Below are positions 1 through 8,616 of a stretch of DNA of 64,000 bases, piece by piece. Origin of the DNA: Brevibacterium sp. UCMA 11754 (GTDB taxonomy: Bacteria; Actinomycetota; Actinomycetes; Actinomycetales; Brevibacteriaceae); NCBI RefSeq assembly GCF_021532275.1, contig NZ_JACBOT010000021.1, positions 248,001 through 312,000 of the forward strand. The letters run 5' to 3'. A program made the position numbers and the translations under genes. How positions within the stretch are numbered: position 1 is the first letter of the stretch; each line of letters starts with the position of its first letter. Below the pieces are notes generated by a model. The model was not told the DNA's origin. It worked only from the letters and a program-made list of their open reading frames with translations, and did not search any database.

Positions 1-1
1 G

Positions 2-511
2 ACCGACCTGGTATCTGCAGACGAGATCGAGGCCCGAGCATTCTTCGCCGAGGAAGGCGACATGGAAGGGTACGAGCCAGCGCTGCTCGCGGCCCAGCCC
101 ACCGATGCCTTCCGCACCGAGGTGAACAAGCAGGTCAAGACGCTCATCGACAGCTGCGCCAAGAAGACCGTCGCCCAGCCCGATGGTTGCCCCTTCGGCT
201 CCTACAGTGCTGAGAGCTACGACGCGACGAACATCAAATGGTCGATCTCCTCGTATCCGACGGCCAGCGTGGGCGGTCCGTCGGGCGAAGGCTACTTCGA
301 CCCTGAGGAATCCACCGGGCCCAACGGAGGCCCCGCCTGGCCGATCTCGACAGAGACGACAGGTGAGGCGTTTGTGACAGGAAAGTACGACTCGTTCTTC
401 GATGAATCGGACACCTTTGACGACACGGTGACGTTCTCGGTCGACGGCACCGCCGAGATCGTCGACGGCAAGGTCGTGATCAACATCGACGGTGACCCGT
501 ACGGCTTCTGA
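2..511 (+). CDS. hypothetical protein, C-terminal part (5' end outside window)
   Basis: An open frame enters from the left edge at base 2 and stops with TGA at 509-511, giving the last 169 residues. The visible part has no membrane segment. It has two cysteines about 12 residues apart, one in a DGCPFG motif, followed by a Gly/Pro/Ser-rich stretch and a beta-rich end. Similar Cys-containing tails occur on extracellular domains of actinobacterial zinc-ribbon membrane proteins. That link is a guess from pattern only, because the N-terminus that would decide it is not in the window. The next gene, on the other strand, is convergent. Confidence 0.65.
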   Translation, partial: TDLVSADEIEARAFFAEEGDMEGYEPALLAAQPTDAFRTEVNKQVKTLIDSCAKKTVAQPDGCPFGSYSAESYDATNIKWSISSYPTASVGGPSGEGYFDPEESTGPNGGPAWPISTETTGEAFVTGKYDSFFDESDTFDDTVTFSVDGTAEIVDGKVVINIDGDPYGF

Positions 512-551
512 TCAGCGCCGGGTCGCTCCGGTCAGGGCTGGGTCGCTCTGC

Positions 552-1883
552 TCAAGGCTGGATCGTCGACAGCAGGTTCAGCCCCTCAGCCACATAGTGT
601 TCGCGCTCCTCGCTAGGTACCATGGCCCCTCCGGTCACCCAGACCAAGTGAGTGGCATCGGCATAGCCCGGCCCCTCGCCGAGGTAGCCGATCGTTCGCC
701 ACGGAACGGTCAGTCCCGCCGTCGCCGAAGGCTCGACATCGAGTCCTTCGGTCTGATGGAACACACCGGCGCCTGCCTTGATGACCTCGTCGGAGACCGT
801 GGCGAATCCGGAGATCAGAGGGCTGATCACTGGTCCGATGAAACGGGAAGGTCGCGCCACGGCCAGACCGTCGGCGGCTGTGGCCCCGCTGAGGCCGATG
901 TCCTGGACGCAGATCTCGCGGTGCAGACCGGTACGAACGCCGAGGAACATGGCGGGAGCTTGGCTCGGCTCCACGAAGATGCAGTGCACGTCGTCACCGA
1001 AGACTTGTTTGAGTCCATAGGTCACGCCGCCGGGGCCGCCGCCGATTCCGCACGGTAAGTACACGACGAGAGGGTGTTCAGCGTCGACGCTCACTTGTGC
1101 GGCTTCGAACTGGTCTCTGAGACGCAGAGCGGCCACCGAGTACCCGGCGAAGAGACTGCGTGAGTCTTCGTCGTCGACGAAGTGAGTGAGCGGTGCCCCT
1201 TCGGCAGACGCTCTGCCGGCCGACACTGCCTCGACGAAGTCTCCAGAGTGCTCGATGACGTCGACACCATGACTGCGCAAGAGCTCCTTCTTCCACTCTC
1301 GAGCGTCGGCCGACATGTGCACCGAGGCGGCGAAGCCGAGTGCCGCGCTGAGAATGCCGATCGACAGTCCCAGGTTTCCGGTGGAACCGACGACGATCCG
1401 GTGAGTTCCGGCGAGCGCGCGAAACTCCTCGGCGCTGTAGGTGGCGGGATCGTTCGGGTTCAGTCCGTGGCCGGCGGCGACCACCTCGGCGTATTCGAGT
1501 ACCTCGTGGAAACCTCCACGCGCTTTGATCGATCCGCTGATCGGAAGAGCGTCGTCGCGTTTGATCCACAGCCTGCCGGGCAGTTCGGTACCGAAGCGCT
1601 CGTTGAGATCCGCCTGCGCAGCATCGGCAGGGACGAGAGCAGATTCGATGATCCCTTCGGCGGCAGCAGTCTCCGGGAAGGCTTCGGCGAACCACGGCGC
1701 GAACCGTTCGAAACGCTGTGCTGCGCGGTCCATGAGGCCAGGATCAACCTTCATGTCTCGCAGAACCACCTCGGCGAGGGACAGATCATGACGGGTCCAA
1801 GTCGTCGGCGCGCCTGCCGCCAATGCCCGGACGACCGGGTCATCGGCATCGAACTCAGAATCGGAATCTGTGTGTGGGGTCAT
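552..1883 (-). CDS. dsdA: D-serine ammonia-lyase (D-serine dehydratase)
   Basis: A 443-residue PLP enzyme that converts D-serine to pyruvate and ammonia in the cytoplasm. The length matches the DsdA family (about 440). The PLP lysine is in the motif SGSIKARGG (K120, close to K118 of the E. coli enzyme). A glycine-rich phosphate-binding loop (CGIGGGPGG) and an IKRDD motif precede and follow as in DsdA. The ATG start gives a family-like N-terminus. It is read away from the siderophore-binding gene upstream. An AGCCTAACCT iron-box-like half-site lies about 45 bases upstream, but a link of D-serine catabolism to iron is not established. Confidence 0.93.
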   Translation of the reverse strand: MTPHTDSDSEFDADDPVVRALAAGAPTTWTRHDLSLAEVVLRDMKVDPGLMDRAAQRFERFAPWFAEAFPETAAAEGIIESALVPADAAQADLNERFGTELPGRLWIKRDDALPISGSIKARGGFHEVLEYAEVVAAGHGLNPNDPATYSAEEFRALAGTHRIVVGSTGNLGLSIGILSAALGFAASVHMSADAREWKKELLRSHGVDVIEHSGDFVEAVSAGRASAEGAPLTHFVDDEDSRSLFAGYSVAALRLRDQFEAAQVSVDAEHPLVVYLPCGIGGGPGGVTYGLKQVFGDDVHCIFVEPSQAPAMFLGVRTGLHREICVQDIGLSGATAADGLAVARPSRFIGPVISPLISGFATVSDEVIKAGAGVFHQTEGLDVEPSATAGLTVPWRTIGYLGEGPGYADATHLVWVTGGAMVPSEEREHYVAEGLNLLSTIQP

Positions 1884-1926
1884 GCCTTCACGCTCCGCTT
1901 CGTGACTGGAGATGGTTCTTCATTTC

Positions 1927-1936
1927 AGCCTAACCT
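1927..1936. promoter_or_regulatory. possible DtxR/IdeR half-site upstream of dsdA
   Basis: AGCCTAACCT is identical to one half of the DtxR-family consensus, but the other half is poor (about 13 of 19 positions overall). It lies in the short gap between the 3' end of the siderophore-binding gene and dsdA. It may be chance. Confidence 0.22.
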
Positions 1937-1978
1937 CTCCGGTCGAGACCCCGGTGAGTCAGCCTGATGATCTGGGGG

Positions 1979-2941
1979 TCAGTCCTTATGGATGTCCTTC
2001 GCGCCCTCCAGCACGTCCGCGAGTTCACCAAGCCATTTCGTGTAGCCGTCGTAGGTATAGGCCCGCTTGTCGTCCCAGGTACCGAGCTGATCATGTCCGA
2101 CCGGAAGCAGGCTCTTGAAGATGGGGTTGTTCTCGTAATCGGCCGAGGCATCGTGGATGAGCATGACATCAGACGGATAGTCGCTGATCTTCTCCCATGA
2201 GACTTCAGCCCAGCTGCTGTCTGCTCCCGAATCAGGGCCCACGAGGTGAAGCCCATCCTCGGCGAGCATCGACGCGACTCCGAGTTCTTTGGCGGTGTAG
2301 ATGATCTCGCGGCTGAAGTTCGCCAGGAGAACTGTCAGCTCTTCTTTGTCGGCGGCGATGTCCCGGATGCGCTGTCGAGCGTCTTCAAACCCCTGACGCT
2401 GCTCCGCGATCGCTCCGGTTTCAGTGTCTTTCCCCAGCGCCTGTGCAATCGCGGCGTACTGAGCGAACATGTCATCCGGGGTTCCCCCGGAGAGCTTGAC
2501 CGGAACGAATGGGGCCAGCGAACCTACCTGCTCCGTGAGCTTGTCTTCCCACCAAGTCCAGCCGTCACCCTTCTCGTTGCCGTAGGCGATGATGATATCG
2601 GGGTCGGTCGCCGCGAGTGCCTCGAGATCGAGTTCCATATCGGTGCCGACGACCTGGACTCCCGTCTGATCGAAGGATTTTCCGGGTGACTCATTCTGGC
2701 CGAAGCCGTAGACCGCCACCGGCTTGATTCCATAGGGAGCCAGCGCCGCAGCAGAGTAGAAGTCCATTGCGATCCGTTCGACCGGCCGATCCAGTGTGAT
2801 GGTGACATCGTCATAGCCTTCCGGGGAGTAGGAGAATCCAGAATCACCGGACGTCGCGGCAGCCTCGCCGTCCGGGTTGCTGCATGCGACAAGGGCGAAT
2901 GGGACGAGTGCAGACAGTGCGAGCAGTTGGCGGCGGCGCAT
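1979..2941 (-). CDS. iron-siderophore ABC transporter substrate-binding lipoprotein
   Basis: A 320-residue secreted lipoprotein of the FepB/FhuD-type (periplasmic-binding fold class III) family that captures ferric siderophores. The N-terminus has three Arg, a hydrophobic core and a lipobox ending at C20 (ALVAC). The body shows the usual two-lobe pattern with a region reading DPDIIIAYG. No permease or ATPase gene lies beside it, so it must work with components elsewhere. It is divergent from a siderophore-interacting reductase gene across a 337-base gap that contains an iron-box-like site, which fits joint iron control. Confidence 0.88.
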   Translation of the reverse strand: MRRRQLLALSALVPFALVACSNPDGEAAATSGDSGFSYSPEGYDDVTITLDRPVERIAMDFYSAAALAPYGIKPVAVYGFGQNESPGKSFDQTGVQVVGTDMELDLEALAATDPDIIIAYGNEKGDGWTWWEDKLTEQVGSLAPFVPVKLSGGTPDDMFAQYAAIAQALGKDTETGAIAEQRQGFEDARQRIRDIAADKEELTVLLANFSREIIYTAKELGVASMLAEDGLHLVGPDSGADSSWAEVSWEKISDYPSDVMLIHDASADYENNPIFKSLLPVGHDQLGTWDDKRAYTYDGYTKWLGELADVLEGAKDIHKD

Positions 2942-3147
2942 GGGTGACCTTCCGGGTTTGTCAGAGATGAAGTCTTCGTCGACTGTGGCGTTGCTGTCGG
3001 TGTGGCATAGCTGTCAGCGAGGCGTTGCCGTCGCAGGTGAAGAAGTGGATGTCGAATGAAGTTCAGAGCGCATTTCGTGCGGATCGCTCATCGTTGACCT
3101 CCAGTGAACGAGGCAAACACCGTCCAGCCGTGAACACATTAGCATTA

Positions 3148-3166
3148 TTTGGAGAGGCTACCCTTA
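3148..3166. promoter_or_regulatory. putative DtxR/IdeR iron box
   Basis: TTTGGAGAGGCTACCCTTA matches the 19-bp palindromic DtxR-family consensus at about 14 of 19 positions. It sits in the divergent gap between the siderophore-binding lipoprotein and the siderophore-interacting protein, 112 bases before the latter's start. Family knowledge predicts repression by an iron-loaded DtxR-type protein. Confidence 0.5.
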
Positions 3167-3278
3167 CCAATATGGCGTAGACTCGTTGATGAAGGTCGTA
3201 CACTCACGCTGCAGACAGCTTCGCCCTGCAGTCGTCCATACCGTGCTCTCCGTTGCAACGGGGACCGAAGGAGCATCC

Positions 3279-4346
3279 GTGCCACAAGCACCCATTGCCG
3301 CTTTTGAAGCCACTGTCATCAAGATTGAGGATCTCAACCCTGTGTTCCGTCGCATCACCTTCGGCGGCCCGGGTCTGGATGATTTCGGGGTCAGCGGCCA
3401 TCCGCGCGACCTGCGGTTCAAGCTCATCATCCCTTCTGCGGGCAAGACGGAACCCGAGTTCGATCTTCTCCGATTCCTCGATGAACAGGATCCGGAGTCC
3501 GGCCTCTCCTGGTATCAGGCGTGGCTGCAGATCGACCCGGCGATCCGAGGTGCCATGCGCACCTACACCGTGCGCGAGTGGCGCGAAGATGTTCGCGAAC
3601 TCGTCGTCGATATGGTTCTCCACGTCGATGGCCAGGGGCATTCGGGTCCAGCCGCCGCGTGGGCCCAATCCGCGCAGCTCGGCCACCGCCTGCACATCAT
3701 CGGGCCGTCCCGCCACGCAGAAGGCCCTACCGCAGGGATCGAATTCGCGCCCGGAGATGCAGACAACATCTTGCTCGCCGGCGACGAGACAGCAGTCCCT
3801 GCCATCGCCTCGATCCTCGAGTCCATCAAGGATTCCGGGGCGCAGGGCAAAGCATTCCTCGAAGTCCCGACAGCCGAGGATGTTCTCGACCTCGACGCTC
3901 CCGTGGGATTCGAGATCGAATGGCTGCCCCGCGGCGACGCCGATCACGGGGAACTGCTCGAACCGGCCGTCCGTGACGCTGTCCGTGTCGAGGACACAGC
4001 TCTCGCCGAAAAGAAGGTCCTCGCTGAGTTGATCGCATCGGGCGGCACTTCAGACGTTAAATCGCGTGGCGTTTCGGACACAGGCACAGCAAGCACTTGG
4101 CCGGTCGAACTCGAGGACATCAACATCGACGAGGCGATCCTCTGGGACGTACCGACTGCCCTGACTCAGGCGGCCCAAGGCAGCTCGAGCAATACCCAAA
4201 AGGATTCTCGTCCGTTCTACGCCTGGATTGCCGGCGAGGCCGGGCCCGTCAAGCGACTGCGTCGCTACCTCGTTCAGGAAGTCGGTGTCGATCGTCATCA
4301 GATCGCCTTCATGGGCTACTGGCGGCAGGGCAAAGCCGAGGGCTGA
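3279..4346 (+). CDS. siderophore-interacting protein (FAD-dependent ferric-siderophore reductase)
   Basis: A 355-residue cytoplasmic flavoprotein of the ViuB/SIP family that reduces ferric siderophores to release iron. FAD-binding motif MRTYTVREW lies in the N-terminal beta-barrel. The C-terminal NAD(P)H half ends with the family signature around AGEAGPVKRLRRYL and GYWRQGKAEG. I chose GTG at 3279 because AAGGAG lies 5 bases upstream and the protein then starts just before the conserved barrel. An upstream ATG at 3186 would add 31 atypical residues. A 50-residue polar insertion before the C-terminal signature (roughly 240-290) is longer than in many homologues. The iron box upstream fits its role. 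Confidence 0.92.
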   Translation: MPQAPIAAFEATVIKIEDLNPVFRRITFGGPGLDDFGVSGHPRDLRFKLIIPSAGKTEPEFDLLRFLDEQDPESGLSWYQAWLQIDPAIRGAMRTYTVREWREDVRELVVDMVLHVDGQGHSGPAAAWAQSAQLGHRLHIIGPSRHAEGPTAGIEFAPGDADNILLAGDETAVPAIASILESIKDSGAQGKAFLEVPTAEDVLDLDAPVGFEIEWLPRGDADHGELLEPAVRDAVRVEDTALAEKKVLAELIASGGTSDVKSRGVSDTGTASTWPVELEDINIDEAILWDVPTALTQAAQGSSSNTQKDSRPFYAWIAGEAGPVKRLRRYLVQEVGVDRHQIAFMGYWRQGKAEG

Positions 4347-4359
4347 GCAGCCGAATCGA

Positions 4360-5349
4360 TCAGTCGAGTGATTGCTCGGTCCGCAGCGGGCACTTCGCGG
4401 AAGAGCGAAGCATCTGCGGGACAATTGCGAATGCCGCGCCGATGAGGCACATGACCCCGCCGACGGCCGCCAGCGGCGGTGGGACTTCGCCCAGGGCGAG
4501 CCATGCCAGAACAACGACGATCGCGGGAACGAGCAGGCTCGAGGAGCTCAGTACCCCAGCGGGCAGAAAGCGAATCGCATAACCCCACAGGTTGAAAGCG
4601 ATCGCAGTCGGTACGACGCCGAGATAGATGACCTGAATGGTGATGTCCACTGGCGCGTGAGCCACCTCGGTGATCAAGGCAGGAGTGAAGATCAGGCACG
4701 CGATCGTTCCAGCCACGATTCCGGTCCACGTGACAGTCACCGAATCGTCACGTGACAAAAAATGCTTCTGCAGCAGAACACTTGCTGCGTAGAGGATGGC
4801 GGCTGCCAGACTGAGCAGAAGACCGCCGATCGTGACGACTCCCGAGAAGCTCGCAATCGTGATCAGAACGATGCCTGCCAGGGACACCGCGATTCCGATG
4901 ATGAGCTTCGCAGGAAGGCCCTCGCCGAGGAACAGTCCCGCAAATATCGCGACGATCAACGGTGCGATGTTCACGATCATGGCGGCTGTTCCCGCATCGA
5001 TCGAACGCTCTGCGGCGTTGAGAATCACCGTGTATCCGGCAAACCATGCAACTCCCCAGATGAGAGTGATCATCCAAGTCAGCTTAGTGGTCGGAAACTT
5101 CGGCCGCCGGAAGAGCATCCACGCAGAGAGCACGACCGCGGCCGCGCCCATTCTCAGCAACGACATCGGCCCCGGTGTGTAGTGAGCAGCCGCATCGCGG
5201 ATGACCACGAAGGATGAGGCCCAGAAGATCATCGTCAACAGCGCCGCGATCCACGGCATGGCCCGGGGAGACCTCGCCGCCTGTTGCTGTGCGGGAGTTG
5301 CCGCCGTCTGAGCCTGAGCGCTGTCTCCGCTGGCCGAGTTGTTCTTCAT
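4360..5349 (-). CDS. EamA-family (DMT) transporter
   Basis: A 329-residue inner-membrane protein with two EamA repeats, about ten hydrophobic helices, of the drug/metabolite transporter superfamily. Such proteins usually export amino acids or small metabolites; substrate not predictable. ATG at 5349 (MKNNSASG) is preferred over upstream in-frame starts, which would read through the divergent operator. A polar Ala/Gln-rich N-terminus precedes the first helix. It is divergent from a LysR-type regulator across 82 bases containing a long inverted repeat, so it is the likely target of that regulator. Confidence 0.85.
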   Translation of the reverse strand: MKNNSASGDSAQAQTAATPAQQQAARSPRAMPWIAALLTMIFWASSFVVIRDAAAHYTPGPMSLLRMGAAAVVLSAWMLFRRPKFPTTKLTWMITLIWGVAWFAGYTVILNAAERSIDAGTAAMIVNIAPLIVAIFAGLFLGEGLPAKLIIGIAVSLAGIVLITIASFSGVVTIGGLLLSLAAAILYAASVLLQKHFLSRDDSVTVTWTGIVAGTIACLIFTPALITEVAHAPVDITIQVIYLGVVPTAIAFNLWGYAIRFLPAGVLSSSSLLVPAIVVVLAWLALGEVPPPLAAVGGVMCLIGAAFAIVPQMLRSSAKCPLRTEQSLD

Positions 5350-5393
5350 GACCTCGATTATTCTTGTCTGGACCATCGAAGAAAAGCGCACAT

Positions 5394-5434
5394 CATTGCA
5401 CATCTGTACGTATTCTTCGTACAGTTGTGCAATG
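5394..5434. promoter_or_regulatory. 41-bp inverted repeat operator overlapping the LysR start codon
   Basis: Arms of 17 bases (CATTGCACATCTGTACG and its complement with one mismatch) flank a 7-base spacer TATTCTT. The right arm ends on the ATG (5432-5434) of the LysR gene. TACAGT at 5420-5425 fits a -10 placed exactly 6 bases before that ATG, and TTGCAC at 5396-5401 is a weak -35. No Shine-Dalgarno is present, so the LysR mRNA is probably leaderless. Regulator binding would cover its own promoter and the divergent one. Confidence 0.7.
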
Positions 5435-6334
5435 AGCACTGTCATTCAGCTCCAGTCCCTGAAATCGGTCGCCGCCACAGGTTCGGTACGCTCAGCGGCA
5501 CAGCACCTCGGACTTTCCCCTTCGGCCGTCAGCCACCATCTCAAGCTGCTCGAACAGGACATGGGCCTCACCCTGTTCCAGAGGCACGGCCGGGGCCTGT
5601 GTCTGACCGAGACCGGCTCGGCCCTGATGGGAGAAGTCGATGGCGTCCTCGAGTCGTCAAGCCGCCTGCAGCAGCGCGTGATGGATCTGAAGGACAGCCG
5701 AGTCGACCGCCTTTCGATCGGATACTTCAGCACCGCGGGCAACCGTTGGATGCCGGAGCTGGTCCTTTTCCTCGAGCACAGATTCCCACACATGGCAGTC
5801 CAGCTCAATCTGGATGAGGGTGCGTGGCACGAAGACCGATCCGACATCCAGATCATTATCACCGAGACCAAAGATCCGGCGTTCCCGCCCGAGATCAACA
5901 GCAGTTTTCTCCTTGAGGATCCGTACGTCGTCGCCGTACCAGCGGATCACGAGCTCGCCACGCGCAAAGAGGTCTCGTTGGCAGAGATTGAGAGCTACTC
6001 GTGGATCGACAACGACAAGGGCGAGGGGCCGTGCAGAACAATCCTCTTCGATGCCTGCGCTCGGGCCGGCGTTCAGGTGCACTTCAAACATGAGGCGCAT
6101 ACCTTCGTTGCCGCACTCCACATGGTCAGCCGCGGTCTGGGCATCACCTTGCTGCCGCGCCTCGGCATCGACCAACTGCCAGAAGGAGTGGCCATCATTC
6201 CCCTGGCCGCGCCCGAGCCGATTCGCTATGTCCACGCACTCAGCGATTTGGGCCATCCGCAGCAAAGCGTCATCAACGATGCGATCACTGCACTTCGTGA
6301 GCTCGCCAGCGATGAAGCCGTCGCACTGGCGTGA
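5432..6334 (+). CDS. LysR-family transcriptional regulator
   Basis: A 300-residue LTTR. The N-terminal winged HTH (about residues 5-60) has the typical GSVRSAAQHLGLSPSAVSHH core. The C-terminal effector-binding domain has two Rossmann-like lobes and a motif MVSRGLGITLLPR near residue 235, common in LTTRs. The ATG at 5432 is chosen because it gives the standard N-terminus and has a -10 box 6 bases upstream, which suggests leaderless translation. It is divergent from an EamA exporter and probably controls both itself and the exporter through the inverted repeat that contains its start codon. The ligand is unknown, though amino acids are a common theme for LysR/EamA pairs. Confidence 0.9.
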   Translation: MSTVIQLQSLKSVAATGSVRSAAQHLGLSPSAVSHHLKLLEQDMGLTLFQRHGRGLCLTETGSALMGEVDGVLESSSRLQQRVMDLKDSRVDRLSIGYFSTAGNRWMPELVLFLEHRFPHMAVQLNLDEGAWHEDRSDIQIIITETKDPAFPPEINSSFLLEDPYVVAVPADHELATRKEVSLAEIESYSWIDNDKGEGPCRTILFDACARAGVQVHFKHEAHTFVAALHMVSRGLGITLLPRLGIDQLPEGVAIIPLAAPEPIRYVHALSDLGHPQQSVINDAITALRELASDEAVALA

Positions 6335-6427
6335 ATTCGAACTAACCAGTCCGATGATCGCCAGCGGATCACCCAGAAATTCTGCAGAATCGCCTTTCTC
6401 GCAGCCCGCCGAAATTCGGTATACAGC

Positions 6428-7597
6428 TTAGTAGCTACGTGGCATCCCAAGAACGTGCGAGCCAAGGTAATTGAGCACCATTTCCTGACTCACGGGCGCA
6501 ATTTTCATCAAACGAACCTCACGCAGATACCTACCCACATGGTATTCCTCGGAATAGCCCATTCCACCGTGGACTTGAACAGCCCGATCTGCTGCGTCAA
6601 CACCCGCCTCAGCACAGAGGTACTTCGCGGTATTCGCTTCACGCCCGCTGGACAGGCCTTGGTCATAGGTCCACGTAGCTTTCCTTAGGGCAAGCTCGGC
6701 AGCGTCAAGCTTCGCCAAGGAATCTGCCAAGGGGAACTGAAGCCCCTGATTCATACCGATAGGCCGGTCGAAGACGACTCGCTCATTTGCGTATTTGACC
6801 GCCTTAGCGAGCGCGGCACGACCGATCCCCAGAGCCTCCGCCGCAATAAGCATTCGCTCCGGATTGAGTCCATCCAGAAGATACTTGAATCCCTTCCCCT
6901 CTTCACCCACTCGATGCGAGTCTGGGATGACGAGATCCTCGATGACAAGTTCGTTGGAGGACACAGCATTGCGCCCGATCTTCCTGATCGGATTGATCTG
7001 AACATGGTCTCTATCCAGATCGGTGAAAAATAGTGTCATGCCGTCCGTCGGATTCTCGACGTCCTCGCGTTTCGTAGTGCGCGCCAACAAGAGAATCTTG
7101 TCTGATTCCATGGCTTTCGAAATCCAGACTTTGCGGCCCGACACGACGTACTCGTCCCCACGTCGTTTCGCGAAAGTGGTCACTCTGGTCGTATCAAGTC
7201 CCGCATCAGGCTCCGTCACACCGAAGCACACATGTATCTTGCCCTCAGCGATTTGAGGCAGATTGGCTCTTTTGAGTTCCTCGCTGCCGTGCTTGATGAC
7301 TGGATGCAGACCGAAGATCGTCATATGTATTGAACTTGCCGCATTCATTGCACCTCCTGCAGCAGCAACTGACTCCAGCAGCAACGTCGCCTCAGTGATA
7401 CCGAGGCCGTGCCCGCCGTACTCGGTCGGCGTCGTCAACCCCAGCCACCCCTTCTCCGCCAACAGGTTGTAGAACTCAGTCGGAAACTCATGGTTGGCAT
7501 CCTTATCAGCCCAGTACTCGTCGTCGAACCGACCAACGATCTCCTGGGCGGCTTCGCGCACCATCAGCTGATCATCGGTCAAGGCGAAATCCGCCAT
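6428..7597 (-). CDS. acyl-CoA dehydrogenase
   Basis: A 389-residue FAD-dependent acyl-CoA dehydrogenase that introduces an alpha,beta double bond into an acyl-CoA and passes electrons to ETF. The N-terminal helical, middle beta (CFGVTEPDAGLD) and C-terminal domains are all present. The C-terminal motif GGMGYSEEYHVGRYLREVR places the likely catalytic base at about E351. ATG at 7597 is chosen because GAGGAG ends 6 bases before it. It is divergent from a GntR regulator and beside a TRAP transporter and a CoA-transferase. It may therefore oxidise the CoA ester of the imported acid. Exact chain specificity cannot be read. Confidence 0.92.
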   Translation of the reverse strand: MADFALTDDQLMVREAAQEIVGRFDDEYWADKDANHEFPTEFYNLLAEKGWLGLTTPTEYGGHGLGITEATLLLESVAAAGGAMNAASSIHMTIFGLHPVIKHGSEELKRANLPQIAEGKIHVCFGVTEPDAGLDTTRVTTFAKRRGDEYVVSGRKVWISKAMESDKILLLARTTKREDVENPTDGMTLFFTDLDRDHVQINPIRKIGRNAVSSNELVIEDLVIPDSHRVGEEGKGFKYLLDGLNPERMLIAAEALGIGRAALAKAVKYANERVVFDRPIGMNQGLQFPLADSLAKLDAAELALRKATWTYDQGLSSGREANTAKYLCAEAGVDAADRAVQVHGGMGYSEEYHVGRYLREVRLMKIAPVSQEMVLNYLGSHVLGMPRSY

Positions 7598-7746
7598 CGT
7601 CATCTCCTCGATTAGTTCGCTGCCATACAGTCGAGCAAGTCGACGTATGCGATTGCTGTATACGAATCGTGCTCGGCGCCTAGATTCGAACCTCTCATCC
7701 GGGCCTCCGTGCATTTCGCGGCGCATTGTGCTCCACTACTCATTTT

Positions 7747-7759
7747 TTGGTAGGACCAA
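7747..7759. promoter_or_regulatory. putative FadR/GntR-type operator
   Basis: TTGGTAGGACCAA is a perfect 5+3+5 inverted repeat and fits the TNGTNNNACNA pattern known for FadR-subfamily GntR regulators. It lies in the divergent gap 45 bases before the GntR gene and 150 bases before the acyl-CoA dehydrogenase start, so it could control both. Confidence 0.55.
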
Positions 7760-7803
7760 TATAGAATGTAACCGAGGATACCGTCAGACTCAAGAGAGAC
7801 CCT

Positions 7804-8511
7804 ATGAACACGACCGAGACATCCAGATTTGTCGCCGAGCTACGATCACGAATTCTCGACGGCACCCTGCCCGCGGGGACCAGGCTCGACGCGGAACGCG
7901 AACTCGCTGTGCACTACGAAATCAGCCGCAGCACAATCCGCGCTGGCCTACAGGCGTTAGCCTCCGAAGGGATGATCCAGCGAAAGATCGGTAGAAACGG
8001 CGGCAGCTTCGTCACCACCCCGAAAGGAGACTCAATAACGAGTTCTCTACAGCTGGTCATCGGTACCGGAGGAATTGCGGAGCGTGATCTGTTGGAAACT
8101 CGACTAGCCATTGAGCCCCAATGCGCCGAACTCGCTGCAACCCGGATGAGCAGGGAGGAGCTTGACAAGCTCTCGGAAATCCAATCAGAGATGACCGCGG
8201 CAATTCGCCCAGTGGGCAACCCAACCGATCGAACAGCGTTCCTGCGGGCCAACGCAGACTTCCATCTTCATATAGCCCTGGGAAGCCACAATCAGGCCCT
8301 ATCCGCAATCATCAAAGGACTCATCGGCCCCATCGAAGCGCTCACCGACGACCCCCACCTTCTCGGGCCAGGTCAACTTCGGGAGCTAGTACAGGCCCAT
8401 GAACACATCTTCTCTGCGGTGAAGTCCCGTGACGGCTTCCGCGCAGCAGACGTAATGCGTAAGCACCTACGGGCTCATATCCAACTGTCCTCCGAGCGCC
8501 GAAGCCACTGA
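7804..8511 (+). CDS. GntR-family regulator, FadR subfamily (FCD domain)
   Basis: A 235-residue repressor-type protein. Residues about 5-70 form the GntR winged helix (RLDAERELAVHYEISRSTIR), and residues about 80-225 the all-helical FCD ligand-binding domain. The FCD domain has histidines in DFHLHIALG, HEHIF and KHLRAHI that fit its usual metal site. FCD regulators sense organic acids or acyl-CoAs. It is divergent from the acyl-CoA dehydrogenase and precedes a TRAP operon from which it is separated by a clear terminator. A matching operator-like repeat lies just upstream. Confidence 0.9.
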   Translation: MNTTETSRFVAELRSRILDGTLPAGTRLDAERELAVHYEISRSTIRAGLQALASEGMIQRKIGRNGGSFVTTPKGDSITSSLQLVIGTGGIAERDLLETRLAIEPQCAELAATRMSREELDKLSEIQSEMTAAIRPVGNPTDRTAFLRANADFHLHIALGSHNQALSAIIKGLIGPIEALTDDPHLLGPGQLRELVQAHEHIFSAVKSRDGFRAADVMRKHLRAHIQLSSERRSH

Positions 8512-8521
8512 CCACCCGAAT

Positions 8522-8560
8522 ACCAGCCAGCGAGAATACTCTTGTTGGCTGGTCGCTTTT
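8522..8560 (+). terminator. Rho-independent terminator after the GntR gene
   Basis: ACCAGCCA and TGGCTGGT pair, extended inward by GCGAG/CTTGT including two G-U pairs, to give a 13-bp stem with a 6-base loop, followed by CGCTTTT. It begins 10 bases after the GntR stop and separates that gene from the TRAP operon. Confidence 0.8.
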
Positions 8561-8616
8561 CGTCTACAGTGTTCGTTGATACGTACGACTCGTGCGCATA
8601 TACCAATGGAGGTGTA

